DNA of 64,000 nt from Vibrio sp. DW001 (GCF_029016285.1 NZ_CP091976.1:1240001-1304000); one strand, 5' to 3'; counted from the stretch's first letter, positions 1-9,997 are shown. The notes: generated by a model from the sequence alone, not told the origin. Numbers and translations: made by a program.

Positions 1-190
1 TATTCATGATTTTGCGCTTCAAAAACTTATTGTTAGCAAACCGCTTGGAGAGGGGCTATGGCTTCGGCTATTCGCTGCTGTGAGGGAATCTGAAAAGGAC
101 CGCCAATATTTTCAGTCTTTCTTTGCAACTTCAAAACAACAATGTCAGGCATATCTGGAAGATATTAGAGAACCAAACACAGTGAACTAA
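1..190 (+). CDS. 3' end of an unidentified gene
   Basis: An open frame enters from the left edge and stops with TAA at 188-190, leaving about 62 C-terminal residues. The visible part is helical and charged (it contains GLWLRLFAAVRESEKD). It could be the ligand-binding end of a TetR-type regulator, but there is no diagnostic motif. It does not resemble the C-terminus of CitC, the citrate lyase ligase that often precedes citD. Function not assigned. Confidence 0.5.
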   Translation, partial: IHDFALQKLIVSKPLGEGLWLRLFAAVRESEKDRQYFQSFFATSKQQCQAYLEDIREPNTVN

Positions 191-543
191 TGTTTGTTTT
201 ATTAGATGTATCCATACTGAATACTGCCGCTAGGTAGGGGTATCCAATAATCAAGACAACCAGAATGAGATAACGGTAAGAGTTTTCTAATCTGAAGAAC
301 CAGTTCTAAGTAATGCGGTCCCAATTCGTATTGAATATGTCCTGCCATAAATCTTCCTATTCCCCAGTTAAAACCATTAAATACATAAACGATTTTTACC
401 TTTCGATGAAACTTGAGTCTCATCATCATAAAGTCTTGCTCATCGGGGAAAATAACACCCAGATAATGACTTGGTCTGTGTTTATATCGCGCCATTTCTT
501 AGTAATCATTTCCCCCAAAATTCTTAACTCATGAGGAGTTAAC
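191..543. other. Intergenic region before citD
   Basis: This stretch has no convincing gene. The longest frame (minus strand, 495 to 202, 97 codons) has no good ribosome binding site and no recognisable domain, so it is left unannotated. The region should hold the citD promoter. Just before citD, TTAACTC (524-530) and GAGTTAA (536-542) form an inverted repeat that includes part of the AGGAG ribosome binding site. Confidence 0.5.
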
Positions 544-837
544 ATGCAAATTAATCAGCGATCGTACGCTGGAGGTCTTGAATCTAGTGATCTACTAGTT
601 GAGATCTTGCCATCTGAAACAAACAGTTTAGAAATCGAACTTACCAGCTCTGTAGAACAGCAGTTCGGAGATCTTATTCTCAAGGTGGTTACCGATACTT
701 TGAACGAACTAGGTGTCACTAGTGCGACAGTGGTTATCAATGACAAAGGTGCATTAGATTGCGTGATTAGAGCTCGAGTTCAAGCGGCGGTTATGCGTGC
801 GTCGGACAGTTCAGAAATTGATTGGAGTGCGGTGTAA
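544..837 (+). CDS. citD: Citrate lyase acyl-carrier protein (gamma subunit)
   Basis: Small acyl-carrier subunit of citrate lyase, which cleaves citrate to acetate and oxaloacetate. It carries the 2'-(5''-triphosphoribosyl)-3'-dephospho-CoA arm on a serine. The sequence has the family core LESSD with the expected modified Ser at residue 14, then FGD and [16 protein letters not shown]. Its 97 residues match the usual length. A strong AGGAG lies 6 bases upstream of the ATG. The stop codon overlaps the citE start by one base, so the two genes are translationally coupled. First gene of citD-E-F-X. Confidence 0.95.
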   Translation: MQINQRSYAGGLESSDLLVEILPSETNSLEIELTSSVEQQFGDLILKVVTDTLNELGVTSATVVINDKGALDCVIRARVQAAVMRASDSSEIDWSAV

Positions 838-1715
838 TGAAAGCGAAATTACGTAGAAGCATGTTATTTGTGCCGGGTTCAAACGCGGCGATGTTGAGCA
901 ATACATTTATCTACACACCTGATGCGATTATGTTCGACCTTGAAGATTCCGTATCAATACGTGAGAAAGATACCGCACGTATGTTAGTGATGAATACGCT
1001 TCAACACCCCCTATATCAAGATGTAGAAACCGTTGTCCGTGTTAATGGGCTCGACTCGGCGTTTGGACGTGATGATGTGAAGGCCGTGGTGAAAGCTGGC
1101 GTTAATGTTGTACGATTAGCCAAAACGGATTCACTTCAAGACGTATTAGATATGGAAGCCGAGATTGAAGCGGCAGAAAGAGAGTTTGGAAAAGCGTTGG
1201 GTAGTACCAAAATGTTGGCGGCTATTGAGTCCGCGATGGGTATAAATAATGCTGTTGATATTGCTTTTGGATCAAAAAGACTGATCGGTATAGCGTTAGG
1301 TGCTGAAGATTATGTTCGTGACCTGAGAACAGAACGAACCGCTGAAGGCACCGAATTGTTGTTTGCGCGTTGTTCTATATTGCAGGCTGCTCGCGCGGCG
1401 GGGATTATGGCATTCGACACCGTGTATTCTGATGCAAATAATGAAGAAGGGTTCTTGAACGAGGCGGAGCACATCAAGTCACTTGGGTTTGATGGTAAAT
1501 CGCTAATCAATCCGCGTCAGATCGAAATATTGCATAATGTTTTTGCGCCATCTCAAAAAGAAATAGACCACGCACATGCCGTCATCGAAGCGGCGGAAGA
1601 AGCGGAAGAAATGGGCTCTGGAGTGGTTTCGTTGAACGGCAAAATGGTCGATAGTCCAATTATTGAAAGAGCGCATTTAACATTGAAACGTGCCGAGTCT
1701 GGTATCAAACAGTAG
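837..1715 (+). CDS. citE: Citrate lyase beta subunit (citryl-ACP lyase)
   Basis: CitE cleaves the citryl-thioester on CitD into oxaloacetate and acetyl-ACP. The protein belongs to the HpcH/HpaI aldolase family. The N-terminus [12 protein letters not shown], the segment MFDLEDSV and the region [10 protein letters not shown] with its acidic metal ligand are typical. I placed the start at 837 ([10 protein letters not shown]), which overlaps the citD stop as TAATG. The upstream in-frame ATG at 822 would add only five residues inside citD. About 292 residues, normal for the family. Second gene of the operon; citF begins 9 bases downstream. Confidence 0.95.
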   Translation: MKAKLRRSMLFVPGSNAAMLSNTFIYTPDAIMFDLEDSVSIREKDTARMLVMNTLQHPLYQDVETVVRVNGLDSAFGRDDVKAVVKAGVNVVRLAKTDSLQDVLDMEAEIEAAEREFGKALGSTKMLAAIESAMGINNAVDIAFGSKRLIGIALGAEDYVRDLRTERTAEGTELLFARCSILQAARAAGIMAFDTVYSDANNEEGFLNEAEHIKSLGFDGKSLINPRQIEILHNVFAPSQKEIDHAHAVIEAAEEAEEMGSGVVSLNGKMVDSPIIERAHLTLKRAESGIKQ

Positions 1716-1724
1716 GGTACGGTA

Positions 1725-3254
1725 ATGAAGACAAATAACGAAATAACAGTCAATAATCCACAAACAGAACTGGACCAGCTTGCTATGAGACCTTTTACTG
1801 ACGCACACGAAATTACGCCGCATTTGCTTAACAAAGAGACAAAAAAAAGCCGTAAGATTCATGAATCTCTACAAGATGCGATACGAGCGTCTGGACTAGA
1901 AGATGGTATGACGATTTCTTTTCACCACTCTTTTCGAGGTGGTGACAAAATCATCAATATGGTGATGAACATTCTTGCTCAAATGGGCTTTAAAAACCTA
2001 ACGCTCGCATCGAGTTCACTGTCCAGTATTCACTCACCTATCATAGGCCATATAAAAAATGGTGTTGTAAATAAGATATACACCTCTGGTATTAGAGGTG
2101 ATTTGGCCGAGGAAATCTCTAGAGGCATCCTAGCGGAACCCGTTCACATCCATTCACATGGTGGTCGAGTACACCTAGTAAAATCGGGTGAGCTGAATAT
2201 AGATGTTGCCTTTTTAGGTGTTTCTACCTGTGATGAGTTTGGAAATGCGAACGCAACGATGGGGAAATCGCGCTGTGGTTCGTTGGGTTATGCAAAGGTT
2301 GACGCAGAACACGCTAAGAAAGTAATCATACTTACTGAGCAAATCGTACCATTCCCTAACATGCCAGCATCAATTGGTCAGGATACCGTTGATGCCATTG
2401 TTCAGGTAGAGGAAGTTGGTGATCCATCCAAAATTGGTGGAGATGCAACTCGTTTAACGACGAATCCTCGTGAGTTACTTATCGCCCGTAAAGCGGCGGA
2501 AGTTATTGAGCATTCAGGCCACTTTTTTGATGGCTTTTCGTTACAGACAGGTTCTGGAGGTGCATCGTTAGCGGTGACTCGTTTCTTGGAAGAGAAGATG
2601 GAACGAAAAGGGGTGAAAGCAAGTTTTGGACTGGGCGGCATCACATCAACAATGGTGAACATGCATGAAAAAGGGTTGATTAAAACGCTATTAGATGTGC
2701 AGTCATTCGACTCAAGTGCTGCAGACTCATTGGAAAGAAACCCTCTTCATATGGAAATTTCGGCCAATCAATACGCCAACCCATCTTCAAAAGGTGCAGT
2801 GGTTGATCGCTTGGATGTGGTTGTGCTGAGTGCCTTAGAAATAGATACAGATTTTAACGTCAATGTTATCACTGGATCGGATGGCGTTATACGTGGTGCG
2901 TCTGGTGGTCACAGTGATACTGCTGCGGCGGCGAATTTAACCATCATTGTGGCGCCATTAGTACGCGGTCGTATTCCGACCGTAGTGAATAACGTACTGA
3001 ATATCATTACTCCGGGAACGGAAATCGACGTGCTGGTCACCGACCACGGTGTGGCTGTCAATCCGGCTCGTACTGATGTCAAAGCTCGCCTAGTTCGATC
3101 TGGAATTCCAGTCTTTTCAATCGAAGAGCTTCAGCAAAGAGCTGAGCTACTTACTGGCAAAGGAAAGCCGATTCAATATTCTGATAATGTTGTTGGCTAT
3201 ATTCGTTATCGTGATGGTTCTGTTATTGATACCATCAAACAAATCAAAGAGTAG
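1725..3254 (+). CDS. citF: Citrate lyase alpha subunit (citrate:acetyl-ACP CoA-transferase)
   Basis: CitF swaps acetyl for citrate on the CitD prosthetic group, giving citryl-ACP for CitE. At 509 residues it has the usual length. Family segments visible include FHHSFRGGDKIINMV near residue 65, IHSHGGRVHL, and a glycine-rich GSDGVIRGASGGHSDTA near residue 385. The C-terminal half contains VTDHGVAVNPAR, shared with related CoA-transferases. It follows citE by 9 bases and precedes citX by 6. The complex acts in the cytoplasm during anaerobic citrate use. Confidence 0.95.
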   Translation: MKTNNEITVNNPQTELDQLAMRPFTDAHEITPHLLNKETKKSRKIHESLQDAIRASGLEDGMTISFHHSFRGGDKIINMVMNILAQMGFKNLTLASSSLSSIHSPIIGHIKNGVVNKIYTSGIRGDLAEEISRGILAEPVHIHSHGGRVHLVKSGELNIDVAFLGVSTCDEFGNANATMGKSRCGSLGYAKVDAEHAKKVIILTEQIVPFPNMPASIGQDTVDAIVQVEEVGDPSKIGGDATRLTTNPRELLIARKAAEVIEHSGHFFDGFSLQTGSGGASLAVTRFLEEKMERKGVKASFGLGGITSTMVNMHEKGLIKTLLDVQSFDSSAADSLERNPLHMEISANQYANPSSKGAVVDRLDVVVLSALEIDTDFNVNVITGSDGVIRGASGGHSDTAAAANLTIIVAPLVRGRIPTVVNNVLNIITPGTEIDVLVTDHGVAVNPARTDVKARLVRSGIPVFSIEELQQRAELLTGKGKPIQYSDNVVGYIRYRDGSVIDTIKQIKE

Positions 3255-3260
3255 TAGCCA

Positions 3261-3785
3261 GTGTATACAGGTGACTCCGTTTCTCTAGAGCAGTTATTAG
3301 GTTGTAGAGAGCAACGGGGAATAAGACAAAGAGAGTGGCTGAATAAACACTCTCTACCTTTAATCAGTTTCACCATTAATATGGTGGGCGAAGTTAAAGT
3401 TAATACCTTGTCTAAGGTTGCTTTTAAGCAAGGAATAGAAGCGATTGTTGAATGCTGCCGGCGCGCATCCGTCTCTGTTTCTGAGTCTCAAAGCTTCGAA
3501 CCGAATACTGGTCTGGAGTTTATCGCTGTAGCTAATAATATCACCGCACTTGAATTGAAAGCTCAGATGGTGGATATAGAAGATAGCCATCCTTTGGGTC
3601 GTCTATTTGACATTGATATTATTGATAGCGATGGTGTTGCGATCTCTAGAGACAGTATGTCGCTGCCAAGGCGTCGATGTATGGTTTGTAATGATGATGC
3701 AAAAATTTGTGCAAGAAGCCGACGACACGAGAAATCGGTGATCATAGAAAAGATGAGTGAGCTCGTGATTTCTACCCTTCGGTAA
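3261..3785 (+). CDS. citX: Apo-citrate lyase phosphoribosyl-dephospho-CoA transferase (holo-ACP synthase)
   Basis: CitX attaches the prosthetic group to CitD. Recognisable features are the N-terminal VSLEQLLGCREQR, the SFTINMVGEVK segment (usually TLNIPG.VK) and the cysteine-bearing C-terminal region with SRDSMSLPRRRCMVC. The start is GTG, 6 bases after the citF stop. 174 residues is normal. It ends the operon before a bidirectional terminator. The usual partners citC (ligase) and citG (prosthetic-group precursor synthesis) are not in this window, so they must lie elsewhere if the enzyme is functional. Confidence 0.9.
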   Translation: MYTGDSVSLEQLLGCREQRGIRQREWLNKHSLPLISFTINMVGEVKVNTLSKVAFKQGIEAIVECCRRASVSVSESQSFEPNTGLEFIAVANNITALELKAQMVDIEDSHPLGRLFDIDIIDSDGVAISRDSMSLPRRRCMVCNDDAKICARSRRHEKSVIIEKMSELVISTLR

Positions 3786-3868
3786 GGGGCTGGTCACTTA
3801 ATAAAAACCAAATCAACGATGCTGCTTGGTTTTAGTACTGAGTATTTATTCCCGTACTCAATAAACAA

Positions 3869-3900
3869 AAAAACCAATCACTTTTTGGTGATTGGTTTTT
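3869..3900. terminator. Bidirectional terminator between citX and the nnrS unit
   Basis: A perfect 13-base inverted repeat, AAAAACCAATCAC (3869-3881) and GTGATTGGTTTTT (3888-3900), with a 6-base loop. Flanking A and T runs let it end transcription of the cit operon on the plus strand and of the small ORF/nnrS unit on the minus strand. Confidence 0.9.
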
Positions 3901-3927
3901 ATCTATCTGAATAACAGAGATTAAAAG

Positions 3928-4011
3928 TTACTCTTCATCTTCTTGTTTTTCTTCTTCATCTTTTTTCTTCTCTTCAGGCTCGCTTCCACCACATTGACCG
4001 CAACAGCTCAT
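3928..4011 (-). CDS. 27-residue Cys-rich/acidic small protein
   Basis: A very short frame: it starts MSCCGQCGG and continues with an alternating Glu/Lys/Asp tail to the stop. A clean GGAG ribosome binding site lies 7 bases before the ATG on the minus strand, and a terminator follows, so translation is plausible. The CC-x-x-C arrangement could bind a metal or react with NO or thiols; that is inference. It lies 80 bases downstream of nnrS in the same direction and is probably part of the NsrR-controlled transcript. No family is assigned. Confidence 0.6.
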   Translation of the reverse strand: MSCCGQCGGSEPEEKKKDEEEKQEDEE

Positions 4012-4091
4012 AATATTCTCCAATTATTTCAAGTAAATTCGTAAACAGCTTAAGGTGTGTTTGTTACCTATAATTCTATAAAAAGTAGACG

Positions 4092-5288
4092 TTATCGTTT
4101 CGCACTGGGTTTCGTTAAAATAGGCAGATAAAGTACGACAAAGCAACCAAACCCTAAGGCCCAAAAAGTCGCCGCTAAAGTGAGAGCGAGGGTGTAGCTC
4201 TCTAACCAGTAAATGCCAAATACGCGAATGATGAACGCCAGAAGGATGGCAACAAATGCTACGATCATGGTTTTGCCAACTATGATGTTTCGACCCGTGT
4301 GACCGAGAGAAACGCGAGAAATCATCGATAAGATCATAGAAGCCATTGCTCCAACGGTCAGGGCATGGATAGCCTGGCTGTGGTTCACAATTGCTGTGAC
4401 TTCAGACAACGCAAACATCAACAAGCCAATCACAATACACCAGTAACTAAGATGCAAGGACCAAACTAATGGGGTTTTAAATGTCACCCATATCCGCCAC
4501 CTGAACGCACGAACCGCATGAATAGCGCTAGCACAAAAGAATATGGTCGCCACGACGACAGATGGAAGTTCAACAAAGCCGCCGCCGACAATGACGGCAA
4601 TTAAAATACTGGCAATGGACAGCTTTTCTAAGGTTGGGATTGCATTAACTCGCGCCGTTTGTGTGCCGTTTGCCGTAAACATTGGGAATACTCGGCCTCC
4701 CATAATGCACATCACTAGTGTCACAAGAAGCACCATAAAAGTACTGGCTTTGCTTAAAAGAAGATAATCACTGCTTGAAACGCTGTAATGGGTAAGGACA
4801 TTGCTTATCGACATAACCAGTAAAATGGGTATAAAGATCAAGTTTCGCCACAATTTTTCTTTAATAATTGGGTAGGCGAGTGCTGCCGCCGCTAAAGGCA
4901 AAAAGGCGAGATCAACGACAGCGATGAGTATATTTGGAAGTTGTTCGGGAAAGAAAAATGCAATACGAGCGCTCAACCAGACCGATACTAAGCCGAGTAA
5001 AGATTTTCCATTTAGCCCTCTGACGCCACTCCAGTTCTGTACTGCTGTTAGTAAGAAACCAACAATAATGGCAGCCGTAAAACCGAATAGCATCTCGTGC
5101 ATATGCCACCAAAGGCTGCCACCATAAAGATTTACAACGATATTACCGCCTAAAACACCATTCCAGACCAATAAACTAATAATGCTAAATAGAGCACCAA
5201 GCAAAAAGAAAGGTCGAAACGCAAACTCTAAAAATGGCAGAGTGTCTATGGTTGGTTTTTTATTGTCTGGCTCGGAAATGTTCATCAT
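4092..5288 (-). CDS. nnrS: NnrS family heme/copper membrane protein
   Basis: Polytopic inner-membrane protein of about 398 residues, with roughly 12 hydrophobic segments. Family hallmarks are FRPFFLLGA near the N-terminus, WHMHEMLFGFTAAIIVGFLLTAVQNW with conserved histidines, GGRVFPMFT, a central HLSYWCI and MISRVSLGHTGR. NnrS proteins protect cells from nitrosative stress and are commonly under NsrR or NnrR control. Here it lies 46 bases downstream of nsrR in the same orientation. Two adjacent Met codons are possible starts (5288 or 5285). Confidence 0.92.
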   Translation of the reverse strand: MMNISEPDNKKPTIDTLPFLEFAFRPFFLLGALFSIISLLVWNGVLGGNIVVNLYGGSLWWHMHEMLFGFTAAIIVGFLLTAVQNWSGVRGLNGKSLLGLVSVWLSARIAFFFPEQLPNILIAVVDLAFLPLAAAALAYPIIKEKLWRNLIFIPILLVMSISNVLTHYSVSSSDYLLLSKASTFMVLLVTLVMCIMGGRVFPMFTANGTQTARVNAIPTLEKLSIASILIAVIVGGGFVELPSVVVATIFFCASAIHAVRAFRWRIWVTFKTPLVWSLHLSYWCIVIGLLMFALSEVTAIVNHSQAIHALTVGAMASMILSMISRVSLGHTGRNIIVGKTMIVAFVAILLAFIIRVFGIYWLESYTLALTLAATFWALGFGCFVVLYLPILTKPSAKR

Positions 5289-5334
5289 GTTGATGGTCCA
5301 ATTATTCGATTATATTAGAAGTAAGGTAGTTCAA

Positions 5335-5775
5335 TTAGGTTATTTTTATGGTCAATAAATCAACTAACGCTTTGTTATTATTGCCTATGATGTCTTCGAG
5401 AGTGTAAGCATCGAGTGTTTTGAAAAAGTTTTCTTGAGCTTGTGAGAAAATATTTTTTAACTGACAACTTGGCGTTATCACACATTGATTACTTTCACCA
5501 AAACACTCGACGAGATTATTTTTGTCTTCAATGTCTCTCACTAAGCTACCAATGTTTATTTCACAAACAGGACGGTTTAATTTGATGCCACCATTTTTTC
5601 CACGAGTGGCCAACAAATAACCTTGAGAATTGAGTTTTTGTACGATTTTCATCAAGTGGTTTTTCGATATACCGTAACTATCCGCTATCTCACTGATAGT
5701 ACAAAGTTGCTGATTATTGATTGCTAAATAGATCAATACCCGTAATGAATAGTCCGTATATCGAGTGATGTGCAT
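5335..5775 (-). CDS. nsrR: NO-sensing Rrf2-family repressor NsrR
   Basis: Repressor of nitrosative-stress genes carrying an NO-labile [2Fe-2S] cluster. The N-terminus ITRYTDYSLRVLIYLA and the helix ISKNHLMKIVQKL form the winged helix, followed by RGKNGGIKL. Three cysteines at residues 91, 98 and 104 (C-x6-C-x5-C) match the NsrR cluster ligands. I chose ATG 5775; the longer frame begins with a TTG four codons upstream. It heads the nsrR-nnrS-small ORF unit and has an operator in its own promoter, so autoregulation is likely. Confidence 0.92.
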   Translation of the reverse strand: MHITRYTDYSLRVLIYLAINNQQLCTISEIADSYGISKNHLMKIVQKLNSQGYLLATRGKNGGIKLNRPVCEINIGSLVRDIEDKNNLVECFGESNQCVITPSCQLKNIFSQAQENFFKTLDAYTLEDIIGNNNKALVDLLTIKIT

Positions 5776-5795
5776 GAATAAATCCAACGCATTTA

Positions 5796-5818
5796 AAGAT
5801 GTATGTATTATGCATCTT
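5796..5818. promoter_or_regulatory. NsrR operator upstream of nsrR
   Basis: A 23-bp dyad with outer arms AAGATG and CATCTT, inner TAT and ATG halves and an AT-rich centre. It closely matches the published NsrR consensus (AAGATGYATTT-N-AAATGCATCTT). It sits 20 bases before the nsrR ATG, where it would block the minus-strand promoter. Confidence 0.85.
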
Positions 5819-5858
5819 TAAATGCAGCTGTAAACTGTTTTATGAAAAACTCAGCGGA

Positions 5859-6287
5859 TCAGTGATATTTTGTATCATCATTATTGATGATAGCAAGTTG
5901 TGACCGTAGTTTTTGCATGCAGCTTGCACAAGGTGGATACACTTTAGCAAATTCCAATAATGGTGGCAGGGTACTATTAATTGCCTTTATGGCTATGAGT
6001 TCTATATCTTCATCACCGTTATTGTTCTCAGCCATATAGAGCATAGATTGGTGCGGTATGAGAAAACATTTTTGTGCCGTCTCTAATTCGCCTTTTTGCT
6101 GGTGTATGGATGCTAACTCATGATAACTCGTAATCCATTCTCGAAGAGATTGAACGCACTTAGGATTGCTCGTGAGCTTTTTTTCTAAGAGATATATTAC
6201 CTCCCGATGATGGCGCTCACTATGAGGTGAATCTCTATATTCAACGGGTAATGAAACAATCGACGGTAAGTTATCTAAGATATTCAT
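5859..6287 (-). CDS. Hypothetical 142-residue protein, divergent from the metal transporter
   Basis: Soluble, mostly helical protein with no signal peptide. The middle part (ELASIHQQKGELETAQKCF) looks like a TPR-type helical pair, and the C-terminal region has a YPPCASCMQKL CxxC motif. Two Fur-type boxes lie between it and the divergent predicted metal transporter at 6462, so the pair is probably iron- or metal-regulated together. I do not recognise the family. The CxxC could bind metal, but this is inference. Confidence 0.7.
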   Translation of the reverse strand: MNILDNLPSIVSLPVEYRDSPHSERHHREVIYLLEKKLTSNPKCVQSLREWITSYHELASIHQQKGELETAQKCFLIPHQSMLYMAENNNGDEDIELIAIKAINSTLPPLLEFAKVYPPCASCMQKLRSQLAIINNDDTKYH

Positions 6288-6301
6288 TTTAATTCTTTCA
6301 T

Positions 6302-6320
6302 GCTAATGATTCTCATTCTC
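6302..6320. promoter_or_regulatory. Fur box 1
   Basis: GCTAATGATTCTCATTCTC matches the 19-bp Fur consensus GATAATGATTCTCATTATC at all but a few positions. It lies just upstream of the minus-strand gene starting at 6287. Confidence 0.8.
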
Positions 6321-6401
6321 AATATAGCATTGATTTGGAAATTGTGAAGAATTATTTGAACATAAATTACAAAAGAACAAACTAGATCAATATCTTCTAT
6401 T

Positions 6402-6427
6402 GCGAATAATTCTCATTCGCATATAAT
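6402..6427 (+). promoter_or_regulatory. Fur box 2 embedded in a sigma70 promoter
   Basis: GCGAATAATTCTCATTCGC (6402-6420) is a Fur-like dyad. It lies between a -35-like TTGCGA (6400-6405) and a perfect -10 TATAAT (6422-6427), with 16-base spacing. Repressor bound here would block transcription of the transporter gene at 6462. Confidence 0.75.
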
Positions 6428-6461
6428 AGCAACCATTATCATTCCTCTTGGTGTAAATATA

Positions 6462-7661
6462 ATGACTACTTTTATACAAAGAGCCGTAACTCATCAGGTG
6501 AAGGGCTCTCAATTCAGTTTTAAGTACAAAAGAGCGCTGTTGCCTGCGTTTTTGATCGCATTATTACTTACCGAACCTACTCGAAATATTGCGGTAAAGA
6601 CGCTTGCAGACGCTTTCTGGGCTGTGTCAGCATATGTCGCTTTTACGCTAGCGCTTTATCACTACATTTCTCTTTTTATGAATCGAGAGAACAGTATTAT
6701 TCGCTTGTACAATAGTTCTCGACATTATCAGGTGTTTTTTTCTGCTTTGCTTGGGGCGATGCCTGGTTGTGGAGGCGCCATCATTGTGACCACTCAATTT
6801 GTTAGCGGTCGAGTTGGGTTTGGTGCTGTCGTTGCTGTGTTAACGTCTACTATGGGTGATGCCGCTTTTCTGCTACTCGCCAGTGAACCCAAAGTGGGGT
6901 TGAGTGTCATTGCTCTTGGAGTCGTTGTAGGTACATTGTCAGGACTGGTCGTAAATGCGATACATCGTGATGACTTCTTAAGACCTAAATCTAAAACGGA
7001 TTCTGCCCGCTGCGACAATGAAAAACATCATAGTACCTTTGAAAAAACGGCAATAAATTTACAGGGAAAGTTTTGGGGTATATTGATATTGCCAGCCACT
7101 GTTGTCGCCTTGCTAGGTTCATTTCAATTAAATATCAACCAGCTTATTGGCTTGCCGGTAAATACAATGGAGTGGATAGGGACAGTTGCAATCATTACTT
7201 GCATGGCGTTATGGGCTTTTACCAAAGAAATAAAGGATTATGAATCAAGCGTATCTGAAGACAAAAAATGTATCACGTCACACCCTTTACAGAAGACAGC
7301 CCAAGATACCAACTTCGTGACAGCATGGGTTATAGGTGCATTTTTAGCATTCGAAATGATTACCGTATTCTCAAACGTCGATCTCGCGGAGTTATTTTCT
7401 GGTTGGGGGGTATGGATGCCTTTAGTTGGATTATTGGTTGGATTATTACCGGGTTGTGGGCCCCAGATATTGGTCACAAGTTTGTACATTTCAGGGGCGG
7501 TGCCTATGTCTACTCAAATTGCAAACGCTATCTCCAATGACGGCGATGCGCTATTTCCTGCAATCGCTTTGGCCCCTCGTGCTGCGCTTGTAGCGACGTT
7601 TTATTCTGCATTTCCCGCACTGATAGTTGGTTATGGATATTACGTATTGTTTGAAATATAA
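6462..7661 (+). CDS. Predicted 10-TM heavy-metal (manganese-type) transporter
   Basis: Polytopic membrane protein of 399 residues with an internal duplication. The first half has AMPGCGGAIIVTTQFVSG (about residue 98) and the second half LLPGCGPQILVTSLYISG (about residue 330). This twin PGCG motif is typical of the putative 10TM heavy-metal exporter family (ArsP_2, often labelled putative manganese transporter). A cytoplasmic loop of about 100 residues rich in His, Cys and Lys separates the halves. The promoter overlaps a Fur box, supporting a role in iron/manganese balance. Substrate and direction are not shown by sequence. Confidence 0.75.
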   Translation: MTTFIQRAVTHQVKGSQFSFKYKRALLPAFLIALLLTEPTRNIAVKTLADAFWAVSAYVAFTLALYHYISLFMNRENSIIRLYNSSRHYQVFFSALLGAMPGCGGAIIVTTQFVSGRVGFGAVVAVLTSTMGDAAFLLLASEPKVGLSVIALGVVVGTLSGLVVNAIHRDDFLRPKSKTDSARCDNEKHHSTFEKTAINLQGKFWGILILPATVVALLGSFQLNINQLIGLPVNTMEWIGTVAIITCMALWAFTKEIKDYESSVSEDKKCITSHPLQKTAQDTNFVTAWVIGAFLAFEMITVFSNVDLAELFSGWGVWMPLVGLLVGLLPGCGPQILVTSLYISGAVPMSTQIANAISNDGDALFPAIALAPRAALVATFYSAFPALIVGYGYYVLFEI

Positions 7662-7667
7662 ACATAC

Positions 7668-8564
7668 CTAATACTGCGTTTCAAATGGGTTTATATCTCT
7701 GAACTTTTTTGGGCTTAATCCGGATTTGTTCTTGAAGAAACGAGAAAAATAAGCCGGATCTTCAAAGCCCAAACGATAGGCGACCTGGTCTATATTCGCT
7801 TGGGTGTAGATGAGGTATCGCTTGGCTTCAATGAACATTCTCTCGTTGATGATCTGTTTAGCCGTATCCCCTTTTTCGTTATGGCAAAGCCGATTTAGGG
7901 TTGAAACGGAGATACCTAGTGTGTCGGCATATAGCGAAACCGGCCATTGTTGACGGAAATTGGCCTCAATTAGGTTATTAAAAAGATATAACTTGGGGTT
8001 AATATTCCTCGAGTTTTCTATTTCTTCATGGGTCTCTATCTCACGATACAAGGTCATCAAGGTCATCTTAACCAACCACTCTATCGAGTAGCGTTTCCCC
8101 GAATAGAAAGACTGAAATTCTTCCAACATAGTATCTAAGTATGTCACGAGTTGATTAAGAAATTGTGAGTCTTGTTTGAAGTGCAAAACCCGCGCTTTTA
8201 AGGTCACAAAATTAAGAAAGTCGACCGCTCGAGAGTTTGCAGATTGGTTGATTAAGGGCTCGGCAATAGTAAGAACATAACCCTGAGTTTGGGGGGAGAA
8301 TGTGAAACCGTGCACGACGCTTGCCGGGATAATGACAGCACCATTTCCGTTGATAACATAATCTTTGTTATCAAGGTAAATATCAGAGCTACCTTGGATA
8401 ATAAAAAGTAATTGAAATAGCTTTCCATGGTGATGAGGCTTTATGTTCCATTGTGCCTTTTCACTTCGTGCAGCAATAGATTCTATATGAACAAATTCTG
8501 AGTCATCGTGATCGCGATGTTCTCCGTAGAGGAAAAATTTAGGTATTAGATCTTGTGTGTCCAT
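7668..8564 (-). CDS. pobR: AraC-family regulator of 4-hydroxybenzoate hydroxylase (PobR type)
   Basis: 298-residue regulator with an N-terminal cupin-like effector domain (KPHHHGKLFQLLFI, then GAVIIPASVVHGF) and two C-terminal AraC helix-turn-helix motifs (VSLYADTLGISVSTLNRLC, then IDQVAYRLGFEDPAYFSRFFK). It is divergent from pobA with a 120-base gap, the usual arrangement for AraC-type PobR, which activates pobA in response to 4-hydroxybenzoate. It ends 6 bases from the transporter stop (convergent). Assignment to PobR rests on the family and context. Confidence 0.85.
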   Translation of the reverse strand: MDTQDLIPKFFLYGEHRDHDDSEFVHIESIAARSEKAQWNIKPHHHGKLFQLLFIIQGSSDIYLDNKDYVINGNGAVIIPASVVHGFTFSPQTQGYVLTIAEPLINQSANSRAVDFLNFVTLKARVLHFKQDSQFLNQLVTYLDTMLEEFQSFYSGKRYSIEWLVKMTLMTLYREIETHEEIENSRNINPKLYLFNNLIEANFRQQWPVSLYADTLGISVSTLNRLCHNEKGDTAKQIINERMFIEAKRYLIYTQANIDQVAYRLGFEDPAYFSRFFKNKSGLSPKKFRDINPFETQY

Positions 8565-8669
8565 TTTATGCTCTATTCCCCATTCTGACGAAAAAGTACA
8601 ATAATATACTTATTTAATGAATTCGAATCAGTAACACAATCATAGATGATTAAGAGGTGATTTAGATAA

Positions 8670-9896
<1,227 letters not shown>

Positions 9897-9966
9897 CATG
9901 AAACCAATCGTCTACCCCTTCCTTGTTGGCATTCTTGATTCGAGTGCCTAATTACTTTTAGGTCTT

Positions 9967-9997
9967 ATGCCATTTCAATAGTGAATGGCATTTTTTT
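9967..9997 (+). terminator. Terminator after pobA
   Basis: Inverted repeat ATGCCATT (9967-9974) and AATGGCAT (9984-9991) followed by seven Ts. It separates pobA from the TRAP operon. Confidence 0.85.

Noticed and set aside
202..495. 97-codon minus-strand frame before citD
   Set aside because: No ribosome binding site, no recognisable domain and unusual composition. It lies where the citD promoter is expected.
8594..8611. AAGTA/TACTT dyad in the pobR-pobA intergenic region as a PobR site
   Set aside because: The arms are only 5 bases in AT-rich DNA. This is too weak to call without other copies.
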